Source: Camelus bactrianus (Eukaryota; Chordata; Mammalia; Artiodactyla; Camelidae). Taken from it: a stretch of 64,000 nt of DNA. The notes below the pieces were generated by a model. The model was not told where the DNA came from. It saw nothing but the letters and a program-made list of their open reading frames with translations, and did no database searches. Location: assembly GCF_048773025.1 (NCBI RefSeq), contig NC_133559.1, positions 21,420,501-21,484,500 on the forward strand. Reading direction: 5' to 3'. The translations under genes and the position numbers were made by a program. This document shows, piece by piece, positions 11,205-22,919 of this stretch. The number at the start of each line of letters is the position of its first letter. Position 1 is the first letter of the stretch.

Positions 11205-11735
11205 TTAATTAGTTTTCTATTACTCTATAACAAGTTACGAAAAATATTAGCATCTTTATACACATTTATTATCTCATAATTTCAATGGATTAATAATGAA
11301 TGTGGGCATGGCTTAGCTGGATCCTCTCTACATGGCCTCATGAAGCCGCAGTTTTGGTCTCATCTAAGCCTTGGAGTTCTCGTCAAAACTCACAGAATTC
11401 ATTCCCTTGCAGTTGTAGCACTTACTGGGGCTTGCTTCAAGGCCAGCAGGAGAATTTCTCTAATGGAAGACCCAAGCGCTCTTTAAGGGTTTGCCTGGTT
11501 AAGCCAGGCCCATCTGGGATAGCCTGCCTTTGATTAACTTAAGGCCAGACTGGTTAGGGACTTTATATCAGCAGAATCCCATCACCTTTGCCATGTAATA
11601 CGTGATCACAGCAGTGTCATTCACCATGTTCGTGCCTCACCCACACTCAAGGGTGAGCATTATACAGGGTGTGTATACCAGGAGGCATGAATCTTAGGGA
11701 CCATCTTAGAACTGCCTGTATTAAAGAGTTTTGTA
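11205..11735. mobile_element. Old interspersed repeat, about 530 bp, family unsettled
   Basis: Starts TATTAATTAGTTTTCTATTA and contains CATTTATTATCTCATAATTT, CTTCAAGGCCAGCAGGAGAA, CCATCACCTTTGCCATGTAA, CACACTCAAGGGTGAGCATT and ACCAGGAGGCATGAATCTTA, ending CTGCCTGTATTA. The order matches a common mammal-wide repeat with similar ends. It could be an LTR-type or a DNA-type element; I cannot settle which. Confidence 0.6.
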
Positions 11736-11739
11736 ACAA

Positions 11740-12180
11740 AAATGAAAGGAACTGTCATTTTTCCAAGCGTCTGTTATATAACAGCCACTTTGCACACGTT
11801 ATCTCACTTGTCACCATAACCAGGCAAGATACTTACTGTTACTTCCCTTAATTTACTAGTTTATATCTCATTTCTCCTGTTGGACTAGGACCATTAAAAG
11901 ATGTAAATGTATGCAGTATTAGCTAACCGAAAAATTATCTAAACAACTCTTTAAAACAGTATGTGATGAATTGCCAAATGAATTTTAAGAGCACTGATTG
12001 CTGTGGGTGTCTAATGTCTTTTCTTGAGCTGTTTCCATTACTTGTGGAGCCCTACCATCTCTGCCTACTGATACCAGGGTTCAACTGTATCAGTTTAAAT
12101 GATGCTTTTCTCACCATCCTTATCCCCAGTCAGAAGTGATCTCTTGTTCCCTGACTACAGAATTCCACTGTAATTTTACT
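11740..12180. other. Unclassified intronic stretch with a MIR-like trace
   Basis: 11760-11850 has MIR-like wording (TCTGTTATATAACAGCCACT, TTATCTCACTTGTCACCATA) but is too short to be sure. The rest is unassigned. Confidence 0.4.
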
Positions 12181-12740
12181 CACACATCTTTAGCATCATT
12201 TATGATATTCCATATTAAGTTATAGTTAACGTGTGTCTTCTCTCCCCTACTCAACTGTAAATTCCTTCTGAGATGCTCAGATCCTTATTCATCTTTGTGA
12301 GCCTATCAAAGGGTTCCACCCAGTGGGTCACCAGTGAATGCTAGCTTTCATTCACTTTTAAGTGAACTAAGACAGGGAACATTTGAAAGAGTTAGTGGGA
12401 TTTAGAAGAGTAGGAAGTAGGAAGTATAGCATTTTGACATTAGTGAAAACAGAATGAATTCAATGGGTGCAGAGTCTATGCCTGTGAGAAGGTGAATGTC
12501 AGGTTGGAGAAGCCAGTGGAGAGCTGGCCTTGGAGAAACTCACTAGAAACACTGACCAGCGTAGACTTTGTGTGAAGCAGTGGAGAATCTTAGAGGGATT
12601 TTTGAGCTCAGCATGGCATGAGCAAAGATTTGAGTTAGGAAGGTTAAGCTGGTAGTAAGGTGTGTAAAATGCAGTTAAGAACAGTGAAGAATGTATGATA
12701 TGTACATCTAATTTGAGGAGATAAATCATGAACTAGGGTC
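12180..12740. mobile_element. L2 LINE fragments (both strands)
   Basis: 12180-12350 reads as a sense L2 3' end (ACTGTAAATTCCTTCTGAGA, then CACCAGTGAATGC). 12360-12740 reads as antisense L2 (AAAGATTTGAGTTAGGAAGG, AGAGGGATTTTTGAGCTCAG). Two separate old fragments. Confidence 0.5.
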
Positions 12741-13124
12741 CTGGTCCTGGAAATAGAAAATGACCGATTTTGGAGGAATGGTGGAGAAGGTGAGTGATTT
12801 CATACCTGCCTTTAATTGCCATCCTCAGAGGCTCAGTGCTGGGTTAACTGACCCTCTCTGGCCTTTTATTTCCAGAGTAAATGGTCTGTAGTTACGCAAA
12901 GCCCACTTCAGAGACCTTGTGTCTAGGAGCACTTGTGTGGCCACCTCACCCCCTTTTGCTGCCAACTTAGTGATTAAGATTCAAACTAAAAGACTGTACT
13001 GACCACCGTGGCGTGATCATTCGTACATCCTGGTGATGGTGGTACAGCTGCATATTTTCAGTGAATTGTCGAATTAGAAGAGACCTTAGAGTCGCCTACT
13101 GCTTGCCCTCTCCTGAAGTGGAAT

Positions 13125-13330
13125 TCCCTTTATTAATAATAATGAAAATTATGTATGGAAAGCTATGTGAATTATCTGTTTAATTTTCACACCAGCCCTA
13201 TAAGGTGGTATTTTATCCTTTTTTTTTAGCCCAGAAGAATTGATTTTTAGGGAGGTTAAGCCCTCGTTTCAGGTATCAGCATCATGCTGGGGTTTTGGTT
13301 GAAGTCAGAAATTGCTGAGAGCCACTGTGA
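13125..13330 (-). mobile_element. MIR SINE fragment
   Basis: Antisense MIR: TTCACACCAGCCCTATAAGG, GGTATTTTATCCTTT and the AGGGAGGTTAAG block. Diverged. Confidence 0.55.
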
Positions 13331-13339
13331 CTCCCAAGT

Positions 13340-14420
13340 GCCTGTCTTTGGGCAGGGGTTGGGGAGGTAGGTGTCTGAGGAGGCCCTGAGGAGGAGGGTG
13401 CTAGTTATTGGGTTCTCTTTATATAATCTATTTAAATCAGGACAATTTTGATAACCTCAAATCATTAAAATATTTAAATGGTGAAGGTTGGTAACAACTT
13501 AGGCATTATGTATTTGCACACAGTATGTACTTAATAAATGTTATTTGAATTTAATTATACTGAGCTATCTCATTTATAGTTCTGGAAATTGAGATCCTCT
13601 GATTAAGTGACAGTATAAGGACCAGAAACAAGGCTCCTGATTACTTTATAATTGCATTCTGTAAACGGTTAACTCCTTTAGCTGAAGCAAGACTGAGTGC
13701 TTATTTACTATTTGTGGAAAGATTATGAAAGTATTTCATATGCCATTCCCTTTAGCAGCGGTTACTATCTAGAAGGAAAGAGCTTAATTTTTCAGTTGGA
13801 GAAATCGTGACTCTTGTTACACCAGGGGGATATGACGTTCTAGATTTGAATATGGCGTTGGGAATTGAGTGACTCAGATCTCTTATAACTACAGAAAGAA
13901 ACAGAGCTCTCTGAAAATTTAGTGCTAAACATACACCAGATTTACTATTTGGGCTGGAGTAAATATTTGTAAAATGTGTGTCAGCAGTAGGTCTACATAA
14001 CACAGTACTGGGAGTGTTTTTATCATACTGTAAATAGAGACAGGCAAATTATTCAATAAAAGGTCTAAGTGGTACCCATTTGAGCACATTAAAATTTTTT
14101 TGAGTGGTATTTGAAAAATAAAACAGAAGTTTGGTTTTAGATAATTAGAGCTTTAATTTGTCCTTTCTCTTTGTACAAAAAGCCACAAACACGTTTTATA
14201 TCAGAGAAATAAAGGTATTAGATTTTTTATGTCTCTTCAGAATTGCCCAGCTGTAACCTGCTTAATAGTCTTTGTAATCATCTTTCTCCATATAACTTTT
14301 ATGACTCTCTAGTATTAGTTTTCTCTTCCTTGCTTGTACCATTCCCAAGCTTTGCTCTGTCCTACTTACCTTTCCTTTCCAGATTCTGTTCTTTGATCCT
14401 TCTTATGTTTGGTTATATTT
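13340..14420. other. Unclassified, probably single-copy intronic DNA
   Basis: No repeat or gene recognised; an 83-codon antisense frame at 13752-14003 has no family signature. Confidence 0.45.
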
Positions 14421-14424
14421 AGAG

Positions 14425-14660
14425 CCTGTTATGTGCAAGACATATATTACATGCTGTATTAAATGCTTAAGATCAGTTCCTATCTTCAAGGAGCTTACAG
14501 TCTAGAGATGGAAGAAGACATGTGTAAAACAAATGCAAGATATTAGAGGTACAGATACTCAGAGAAAGGTTAAGTTGAACTCCAGTAGTTAGAATTTGGA
14601 TACCTCTTGAAGACTTTGCACCTATGATCATTTTCAAAGTAAGATTTGTGTTCAATAATT
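14425..14660 (-). mobile_element. L2 LINE 3' fragment
   Basis: Antisense L2 3' end: GAGCCTGTTATGTGCAAGAC followed by TCAAGGAGCTTACAGTCTAG and drifted sequence. Confidence 0.65.
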
Positions 14661-14884
14661 AGTGTCATGTTATCCAGTTAAGGGATTAAAACTCCATAAT
14701 TTAAGAAATCTTGAGTTTCATTCTCACTACTTTTCTTGAAAAGAGGATGATATTTTGCCTAAGTAGACTAGTTGGCCTTTATCACTTTTTTTTAAATGGA
14801 AAGAAATGTATTATAAGTTATAAGTATACTCATAAAAGATTAATATGTCAGATCCTATGTGATGTTTTCAGATTGAAATGATAC

Positions 14885-14995
14885 ATGTAGAACAGTAATT
14901 CTCAACATATGGGAGTGCCTTGTTACTTCAGATGTGTATGTCCTGAGTTGACAATTCACTGTGCATCGAAAAACAGCATTGATTAGAATGGGCTA
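14885..14995 (+). mobile_element. MER5A-like fragment
   Basis: GTAGAACAGTAATTCTCAAC and later wording resemble the 5' half of MER5A. Short and diverged. Confidence 0.4.
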
Positions 14996-15409
14996 CATAT
15001 GTGAATGATGTAGAGGTAGAAAGAATTGAGGGCCAACGGTTATAGAAGATCACCTGTGCTGAGATTTAGTGGTCCTCAGTCTAAGTGGGAATGCATGGAA
15101 GTCTCTTTGACTTCTGTGGTGCAGTTCCATTTTTGCCACTCATTCACCTTAGAAGTGTACAGAGCAACTGGATCTTCTGTTATTCACCACAGGCACGTTT
15201 GGCACTTGCTATGATCTCGGTTTTAAAGAGTCTGTTCTATAGACTGTGAAAAATGTAGGTGATTGATACTCAGTATGTTCCTTCTAAAGGAAACATTAAT
15301 GATTTATCCTTCTAAGCTTTTCAGGTATGGTTTCTGTATCAGTTCAGATCATTAGAAAACCATCTGTTACTCAGATTTGTTATTTAGTAGAGTCTATCAA
15401 ATAACAGAT

Positions 15410-16045
15410 TGTTAAAGTTTAATAAATGTTTAGTGAGCACCCACTTCTCTGCTAAGTGCTGTGGACACAAAAATAAGACATGACTCTTATGCTTGAGGAG
15501 CTTAAAGTCCCATTGAAGAAAAAGACCCATAAATAGATAATTTTAGTAAAATATAGTAAATTCAGTAGAGCCATTCCTGGATATCTGTGGGGGATTAGTT
15601 ACAGGACTCTCTGTGAATACCAGTATCCTTGGATGCTCAGGTTCCTTCCGATGATCCGTGATTGTTTGAATTCAAGGATGCAGAACGCTCAGATGATGAG
15701 GGCCAACTTTAATAAGATGAGAACAGGGTATAATGTAAGTTGACTAAAAGGAACTTAGTTTGGCCCCAAAATTCTCGGAAGACTTCTTGGAAATTATGCC
15801 TCTGAGCTCACTCTTGATTAATGAATATTATCAAACTAGAAATATCTGGATGCCATGGTAAGGGAGGCCTTCTAGGCAAAGGGAGACTTTCAGTGATGGG
15901 AAACAGCATTATGTGTGCAGTAAAAGATGTATAGTTCACCTGTAAGGGTGGGAAATGTTAGGAAATGAGATTAGAGAGAATACAGAGACTGGGTAATGGA
16001 GGGCCTTTTATGTCATGCTAATTTTCTGCTTTAATCAAAGGTTGG
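15410..16045 (-). mobile_element. L2 LINE 3' fragment, split by a DNA transposon
   Basis: Antisense L2: AATAAATGTTTAGTGAGCAC, CTTGAGGAGCTTAAAGTCCC, GGCCTTCTAGGCAAAGGGAG and GAGGGCCTTTTATGTCATGC appear in L2 order on both sides of an insertion at about 15563-15709. Confidence 0.75.
15563..15709. mobile_element. Small TcMar-Tigger-type MITE inside L2
   Basis: Starts near GGATATCTGTGGGGGATTAG, with TACAGGACTCTCTGTGAATA and GTATCCTTGGATGCTCAGGT, and ends ATGAGGGCCAACTT. This resembles the mammal-wide family whose ends read AGTTGGCCCTCCGTATCC; the exact family is not settled. The middle is deleted. Confidence 0.6.
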
Positions 16046-16090
16046 TATAAGAGATATTTCTACAGTTATGTTAAAAATGTCTTCTTGCAG

Positions 16091-16217
16091 GGGGAGGGTA
16101 TAGCTCAGAGGTAGAGTACATGTCTAGCATGCACGAGGTCCTGGGTTTAATCACCAGTATCTGTTAAAATAAATAAATAAACCTAATACTACCCTCCCAA
16201 AAAAACACCAAAAAAAA
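16091..16217 (+). mobile_element. Vic-1-type camelid SINE (copy 3)
   Basis: Head GGGGGAGGGTATAGCTCAGA, box A-like TAGCTCAGAGG, box B-like GGTTTAATCACC, AAATAAATAAATAAACCTAA and a tail with A-runs. TCTTCTT occurs on both sides (16080-16086 and 16218-16224), a likely target duplication. Confidence 0.93.
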
Positions 16218-16459
16218 TCTTCTTAGACGTGATTTAATATTCACGGTATTTTATATAAAAGATTTGGGAGATAAATTGTTCACACAGCTTGGGAAAAGTT
16301 AACTTTCTTAATGATTTTTTTTTTTTTTAACAGTAAGGGTTGTGGTTGTAACTCTTCACTTTCCCCCTTCTTTGCCTTGTTTTTGGAGCAGGTTAAGGCT
16401 TAGAGTTTTTCATTTACCTAATGTATGTTGCTTTAGTTTAGGTGTTCTGATCTGAGGCA

Positions 16460-16665
16460 TCTTTCCTACCCCACTCCAGCCACTGGCCTTTTCTGTTCCT
16501 GTTTCTATTACAGCATGTATTCTGCTCTGCTTCGTGTGTCTCTACCCATTTCCTTTTTTTCCTACTACAACATAAATTCCTCAAAGTTAGGAAGCATGTC
16601 TGTTTTACCTTTTTAGGTTTGGCCATGTAGTACTTAGTATATATTTGAATGAATGAAGAATTAAT
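16460..16665 (+). mobile_element. L2 LINE 3' fragment
   Basis: Sense L2 3' end: ACAACATAAATTCCTCAAAG, AGCATGTCTGTTTTACCTTT, then GTACTTAGTATATATTTGAA and TGAATGAAG. Confidence 0.7.
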
Positions 16666-16969
16666 TGATTTTTGCTTCATTTTACTTGTACTATTTTTAA
16701 CTTCTGGCTCAAATCTTTTTTTGGTAAATGAATAAGGTAGATATAAATAAGACACACATGTACCAGTGTTATGGACTTCATACGTTTAATCTCTTAAATC
16801 GTCAATTTCTTAATACATGAAGAGGACATAATATTATAATATATATTATGTGTATATATAATATAGCTGCCATTTATCAAATGTCTACTATATGCTAGGT
16901 ATTTAGAGCTTCCCCGCTAATGGATCTTTCTCAGTGTGATTGCATGTGTTGTTTTTTGTTTGGAAGGTG

Positions 16970-17347
16970 CTTTCATCAGAACTACTGACTGCCTTTTCCT
17001 CATCGTGTAGGGCTCAGCTCACGGCTCAGGTGTTACCTCTTCAGATAATCTTCCTTGACCATTTCTAGATAAAGTAGGCTGTTTCTTCTGTCTCTCAATT
17101 TTTTCTGAAAGTTTTCTTTCTTACACACTGAGGCAGTGTTAGTCTTTCTACCATCTTGCTCTAGTAGCACTTGGAACACACCACTATAATAATTCTTAAA
17201 ATACTTTGTTATAAATATGGTCTTTTAAATTCATTTCTCTCACCTTCTAGAGTGTGAGTTCCTAAGGGGCAGATGGTATTTTATTCTTTTTGGAGTTCCC
17301 ATTGTCTAGCATGTGGCAAGTGTTAAGTAAATATTTGATGAATGGAA
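16970..17347 (+). mobile_element. L2 LINE 3' fragment
   Basis: Sense L2: GGCTCAGGTGTTACCTCTTC, GATAATCTTCCTTGACCATT, TAGTAGCACTTGGAACACAC, GTGTGAGTTCCTAAGGGGCA and the 3' end AAATATTTGATGAATGG. One of the better preserved L2 ends here. Confidence 0.85.
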
Positions 17348-17424
17348 ATCTCTTTGAAATGTTAATTTCAGACTAGGACAACATATTTTTGTTTTTAAAA
17401 TCTGTTGATGGAAGTTAACATAGG

Positions 17425-17985
17425 TGATACAGGGGTGAATAAGTGTGTAGAAAAGAGTTAACGTGGCAGGCGTCAGACTGCGGTCCTTAGAAGAGCCTGC
17501 TTGGAAGGTTGGCCCTTGGCTGGTATTGGTAAACTTTGATTTCAGGAGGGTTCCCACATTCCCTAACTGGGTAGAGTGGCTCACTGTGCCTGAACTATTA
17601 GTACAAACAATATGGTTTATGCTGAATATGTGCTTTTCTTCTGGAGCCTGGAATTTCAGGCAGGGGTACTTACATGACCAGCCCCAGTGAAAATCTTGGG
17701 CACAGAGTCTCTGATGAGCTTTCCTGGTGGGTAACATTTCACATGTGCTGTCACGACTCATTGCTGGAGGAGTTAAGTGTGTCCTTTGGCAGAAGACTCC
17801 CCTGGGAGAGGACTCTTGGAAGTTTGTGCCTGGTGTCCTCCGGACTTCATCCTGTGTGCCTTTTCCCTTTGCTGATTTTGCTTTGCATTCATGCACTGTA
17901 ATACATCATAAGTTGTAAGTACAACTTGATGCTGTGTTCTGTGAGTTCTCCTATTAAATCATTGAACCTGGGGGCGATCTTTGAA
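17425..17985 (+). mobile_element. Solo LTR, ERVL type (MER21-like), sense
   Basis: Fossil LTR of about 560 bp. GGCGTCAGACTGCGGTCCTT, GGTTGGCCCTTGGCTGGTAT, GTAGAGTGGCTCACTGTGCC, GAGTCTCTGATGAGCTTTCC, GGACTTCATCCTGTGTGCCT and TTGCTGATTTTGCTTTGCAT follow the order of a mammal-wide ERVL-class LTR. It ends near GAACCTGGGGGCGATCTTTG. No internal viral sequence adjoins it. Likely age: before or near the placental radiation. The family name is tentative; the LTR call is firmer. Confidence 0.65.
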
Positions 17986-18099
17986 GGCCTCTGACATAAT
18001 AAGATAAATTTTCTCTGCTTTTGATTGGGGGAGAAATGACAGATGATACATAAAGAAAAATATCAAGAACTAATAATACTTGGTTTGTCTGGGTAGCTA

Positions 18100-18850
18100 A
18101 TGTAGATTGGGTGTTCGACAAAAAATTTCTCTGAAGAGGTGGCATCTAAACTGAGATCTGAGTGGCAAGACGAAGCCAGCCATTGGAAGATGGAGAAAGA
18201 ATATTTCAGGAGGGGGAACAGTTAGTACAGAGGCTCAAAGATGAAAGTGTGCCTGGTGTGTTTGAAGAAGAGGAAGGAGGACAGAAGGGCGGGGGAGGGT
18301 GTGCAAGGGTGTAGTGTGAGCTCTGTGAACAGGTAGTCAGGGGCATCATGTAAGTTCCTGCAAGCCACAGTGAGGAGCTTTTCTTTCTTTTCTTTTTGAA
18401 GCCTTTGAAGGATTCTAAGCTAGAAAGAGACAAAGATTTGATACATGATTTAAAAATACCACACAAGCTTCATCCATGGAGAGTGGCATTCAGTGGAGCA
18501 GGGATGGAATCAGGGAGACCATCTGGAATACTCTGCCAAAATGTTGGAGGCTTGGATTAAAGTTGTATTTGGAGAGGGAGAAAAGTAGGTAGATTTGAGA
18601 TAACATTTTAGAGGTGGAGTCAGCAGGGTTGGGTAATGAATAAGTGTTGAGGGCAAAAGATTTCCAGAATAATGTGTGGATTTTCAGATGAGCAGCTGGA
18701 TAGATATTGCTGTCATTTATGGAAATAGTGAGGTGGGGAATAAGGAACAGGTGTGGGAAGAAAAGTAAGAGTTTTATTTTAAAATCTTGTTAGATTTTAT
18801 TATATCCAAATGGAGATAGCGTGTAAGCAGGTGATATGTAGATTCTGAAA
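18100..18850 (-). mobile_element. L2 LINE 3' region fragment
   Basis: Antisense L2: GGTGGCATCTAAACTGAGAT, AGACGAAGCCAGCCATTGGA, AGAGGCTCAAAGATGAAAGT, TGCCTGGTGTGTTTGAAGAA and later AGATGAGCAGCTGGATAGAT in order. Old, with a 30-base CTTTTCTTTCTTTTC interruption at about 18379. Confidence 0.75.
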
Positions 18851-18869
18851 ATACTGTGTTTCTTATTTT

Positions 18870-19015
18870 ATTCATCAAACACTTGTTGAATGTTTACCAA
18901 CTGCCAGGTATTTTGGTAGGGAGGAATACAGTGACGACTGGAACACAGTCTCTTTCTTAAGTTAGTCTAGAAAAGCAGGCAGGCAAGGATTCAGACCATT
19001 ATAGAGAGATGTATT
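18870..19015 (-). mobile_element. L2 LINE 3' end
   Basis: Antisense L2 3' end: TTATTCATCAAACACTTGTT, then CCAACTGCCAGGTATTTTGG. Confidence 0.7.
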
Positions 19016-19019
19016 GTCA

Positions 19020-19960
19020 TAGGACCATTCAGAGAATGCTTGACAGGCCCACCAAAATGGCACTTGAGTTTTTCTCAAAACTGTACTATTTTCTGTTGTT
19101 TTCACAAATACTTTTGCTGCCACTTTTGAATTTTAAAGTCCTATGTGTAAGAGACAGTCTGTATTAAAGACTGATCTATTTTGGCAATTTCTGCCCCCCT
19201 CTCCATTGTGTTTTATACTTGGCAGTCTCTTCATTATATAATATGCTTTCCTTTAAAGAGAACCCTTTCCTCCAGATTTGACATTCTCTTCCCACTACCC
19301 CCCCCCCCCTTTTTGGAAACATTCATCTGTCTCTCCTTTTCCCTCCCTCTTCTTCCTTTCCACATACACAGTGTGTGTATCCATGTGTGTGCAGGTATAC
19401 ACGTTATACATACATGTACATACAGATAAATAGATGGAAGAAGAGAATGTTACTCTGTCTTTACTATGTCTAGTTATGTAATTTTCTCAGTAACTCAACT
19501 GTGTTCATATTCAGAAATACAGACTCTGAGGGGAATATAAAAAACCCGAATGCAGAAGTGAACTGATCTCACTGTTACTTCCTTGACTGCCTGATTTCAT
19601 GGGGCTGCTTTGGCTGGTTTTGTGGGCGTTTTCCCTCTCAGAGCTGCACTCTTGGTTGAAGAGGGTGTTCTGCTCAGAGGACTCTTGAGTATGTTGTGTA
19701 TGTTGTGCCACACGGTAGATGTCAGTGAGCTCCCTTTCCACGTATCCTGATGAGTTCTTCCCTTGCTCCTCTTTGCTCTGTTACCCTTCCTTAATTTTTT
19801 CCCCTCTGATTGATTGGCTGCCTTTTAAAAAGCCATCCTTTGAATGATATGTTTTAAAATAATTTTTAATATAATATTCTTTTACATTCTTTTTAAAAAT
19901 CTGTGAAATAGTTCTTTCCTTCTTCACCACCTCTTTATTATGAAAAAAAGTTATAGATAG
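19020..19960. other. Unclassified intronic stretch
   Basis: Includes a C-run at 19299-19310 and GTGTGT/ATACAT patches at 19371-19425. No repeat family or gene recognised. Confidence 0.45.
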
Positions 19961-20201
19961 TACATTCAAATGGACATTGGTTTTTTTGTTTTTTGTTTTT
20001 TTTTTGCTATAAGACAATATTAGGCTGTCCAAACACATCAAGTTTATACATTAAATATCTACAGCTTTTTGTATGTCAGTCATACTTCAATAAAGCCATT
20101 TTAAAAAAGGGAAAATGGGCAGAAAGTTAAAATGTATTTAAAAAAAAACCCTGAAATGCAAAATGTAAATAAATTCTAAGTCAATATTCCAGAAAAAGGT
20201 A

Positions 20202-20223
20202 AAAAAAAAAAAAAAAAAAAAGG

Positions 20224-20263
<40 letters not shown>
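20202..20263 (+). repeat. Long A-run followed by (CA)n microsatellite
   Basis: About 21 A residues, GGAAA, then about 20 CA units. 20060-20110 ends with TTCAATAAAGCCATTTTAAA, an old LINE/transposon-like tail. Confidence 0.93.
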
Positions 20264-20265
<2 letters not shown>

Positions 20266-20269
20266 ATTG

Positions 20270-21480
20270 CTAGTCTTATGATTAAGAAAGCAGCTTGCTT
20301 AATGTTGTTAATTGTCCTTCATGTTAGGTGTATTGGCTGCCCTGGGTCTCTTGAGTATGTTTGACAGATTTCAACGATTAATGATACATTTTATTAATCA
20401 CTTATGCTTTGCAACTACAGGGATTATTAATTAGAAACTTGTAATTAGATTCAGAATGACAGTGACGATGATTTATTCAGAAAGAAATATGCAATTTGTG
20501 AGCTTCTCTACCTTGAATCTTTTTTCTATAATAAATCAGCTTCTTTTGACAGTGGGAAATGTTACAGCATTTTAGAAATTAAGGAATATATTTTGTTTTC
20601 CTTTGATGATTTACATTTGTATATCAGCTTCCATATAGACCATGCAATATTCTGACTCTGTCATGTGAAAAATGAGGGATTATATTATATTCACAGTCAT
20701 AAGAATGTAGTTGTAGTGTTTGGCTGTCAAAAATGACATTATTTAGTATTAAGTAACCGAAATGAATCACTGTTGTACTGTTCTAGATTGGTAGGTATCA
20801 TTACACAGACCTGTGTTCCTGTATAGGTTTTGCACAATTAGTAAAGTTTTGGTTTTTTTTTTCTCCCCAATGCGTTTAGAAGAGAGTTTATAGCAACATG
20901 TGGTTGCCTGTTTTATTTTCAGCAAACATTTGTTACTTAAGAAAGAATGAAATTAAGGGGAAAATCTCTAAAAACCCTCCATAGTCACATTTAATCTGTG
21001 TTACTTTCCATCTTTCTTCAGTTGAAAGAAAAAAAGAATGAGATTTTTTTGTTCTTACTTGTTCCTAATTTATGTAACTTATTTTTAACTTTATTTGAAA
21101 AAAAAAAGCATTGCATATGTATGTGCCTATATTATTTTTTCCTTTTATGATGTCTGTTGATACTGGTTCTGAACTTTTCCTTTTATGATTAAGATGAAAA
21201 AACATTCGTAATAGAAACACAGTATTTTTTCAAAGCAGGGAGTGGCCGAAGTTGAGACCCTCTTTAAATTATTTTGATTGAAGTATTATACATTTTTGTT
21301 TTGTTTGATCTAATAATTTACATCTATTGTATTTTCTTTTGGTGTTGCACAATTGGTTTCTGCTCTCTCATGCTAGGAATCAGTGGATAATAAGAAAAAA
21401 ACAAACCTGGAATGCTTTTTCAGTTACTTTGAAGTGCTGCTGGGCAGGAACCTAAGGACTCAGTAACAATTAATAGGAGA
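20270..21480. other. Probably single-copy intronic DNA with TAATTA-type motifs
   Basis: No repeat recognised. 20280-20480 holds several ATTAAT, TTAATT and TAATTAG motifs in a stretch whose composition is less like random AT-rich intron. See findings. Confidence 0.4.
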
Positions 21481-21640
21481 AGCGATAGCTAACACTTGAG
21501 TACTACTGTGTGCCAAGCACTGTGTTTAGTACCTCACATGCATTTCCATATAATTTTTATAACACCATCTGATTGAAACTATTATTTCCATTTCACTGAT
21601 GTTTAGATTAAAAGAAAATAGTAGTCCTATGTATGAGTCC
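21480..21640 (-). mobile_element. MIR SINE fragment
   Basis: Antisense MIR: GATAGCTAACACTTGAGTAC, TGTGCCAAGCACTGTGTTTA and TTTTTATAACACCATCTGAT. The 3' part is lost. Confidence 0.7.
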
Positions 21641-21644
21641 GATG

Positions 21645-22080
21645 ATATCTAAAATGCTCTGTGTGGTCCTACTTTCTGAAGGAGACCAGCAACTGCAGGG
21701 AAATTGAAATCAGTGAGGAAAATGTTCATGAGAAGGAATTGAAGTTACGCATGTTAGAGGACTCTCTACCAAATCGTACTCTCTAAGTTAAGCAGAGTCT
21801 TTCGCAGACCTCGCCCAAAGTTAAACTTCATAGAGGAAGTTGAAACTATTAGCTACAAATGGCCTCCGCTAACTCTGTGAACACCTTCAGACTTCTCCAA
21901 AGCCTCATATGCCGTTGAAATATGAAATGTCATTCTCACCAGGCAACACTCACAAACCTGGGCGCTTCAGGTCTTGCAGGGAATTTTACAGGTGATTTCT
22001 CATCTTTCTCTCTCCATTGTTTTCCTTTCCCAATTACTTTAAATGTATGAACATATTCTAAAAATAAAGCAGTAACAAAC
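21645..22080. other. Unclassified stretch
   Basis: Moderate GC (21660-21990) compared with its surroundings, and no recognised repeat. Stop codons break every frame within 60 codons. Confidence 0.45.
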
Positions 22081-22084
22081 CAGT

Positions 22085-22375
22085 CCTTCCATTTATTCCA
22101 CAATTGAGTGTTACTGTGAGCTAAGGGCTAATACATAAAGACAAATAAGACATAGCCCCAGCTCTCACAGAGCCTGGATTTTAAGAGAGAGACATGAATG
22201 TTATAGATACTAAGTGCATGAGCAAATAATGCAAACTGGCATGTTTTCATGGAAATCTTTTAGATGTTATTGTAGGAGCCTGTATAGGGTCCAAAGGGAA
22301 GAACTGGCCAGTTTGGTGGGAAATGGGGGTTGATAAAGGAAGTGTGATGTTCGACTTGACCCTGAATAGAGTTCC
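22085..22375 (-). mobile_element. L2 LINE 3' fragment
   Basis: Antisense L2: TTTATTCCACAATTGAGTGT, CCCAGCTCTCACAGAGCCTG, ATAGATACTAAGTGCATGAG and AAGGAAGTGTGATGTTCGAC. Confidence 0.65.
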
Positions 22376-22534
22376 CTTTAGCTGTGTTACTCTCTTACCT
22401 CCCATATTTCATGACTTTGGATAAAGAAAAATCTACATTTGGTGTCTTTACTTCCCACTCATTCATTCCTCAAACCTTGCACTCCAGCTTCCACCCCAGC
22501 ATTCTACATCTTAGGCTTTCATATTTGTTGAATG

Positions 22535-22790
22535 AAGATGGTTTTAATAGCTAACATTTATATAGCTCTTGCCTTTTGCGAGGCACTCTAGTATACGTTT
22601 TGCATAGAGTAACTTGCTTAATTCCTACAACTACTCTATTTTTGGATACTACTATTATTCCCATTTTAGAAATAGGCAACTGAAACACAGAGAGGTTAAG
22701 TAACTTGACCAGGGAGGGTCACAGCTAGTAAGTGTTGAGACTGGGTTTCAAATGCAGGCAGTTTGGCTCCAGGATTCATTATAAATGACT
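22535..22790 (-). mobile_element. MIR SINE, nearly full length
   Basis: Antisense MIR with most of its length: AATAGCTAACATTTATATAG, GCGAGGCACTCTAGTATACG, CAGAGAGGTTAAGTAACTTG, GGTCACAGCTAGTAAGTGTT and GGCAGTTTGGCTCCAGGATT. Confidence 0.85.
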
Positions 22791-22919
22791 GAACGGACCT
22801 GGTTCTCATTTACCCATGTCCGCACACAGATGCCGATAATCTAAAGGTCACTAATTTTCAAGGCATACGTTTTTTTTTCCCCTAGTTGAAATGGATTTTC
22901 TTTCCTCCCCTCTCTTCCG

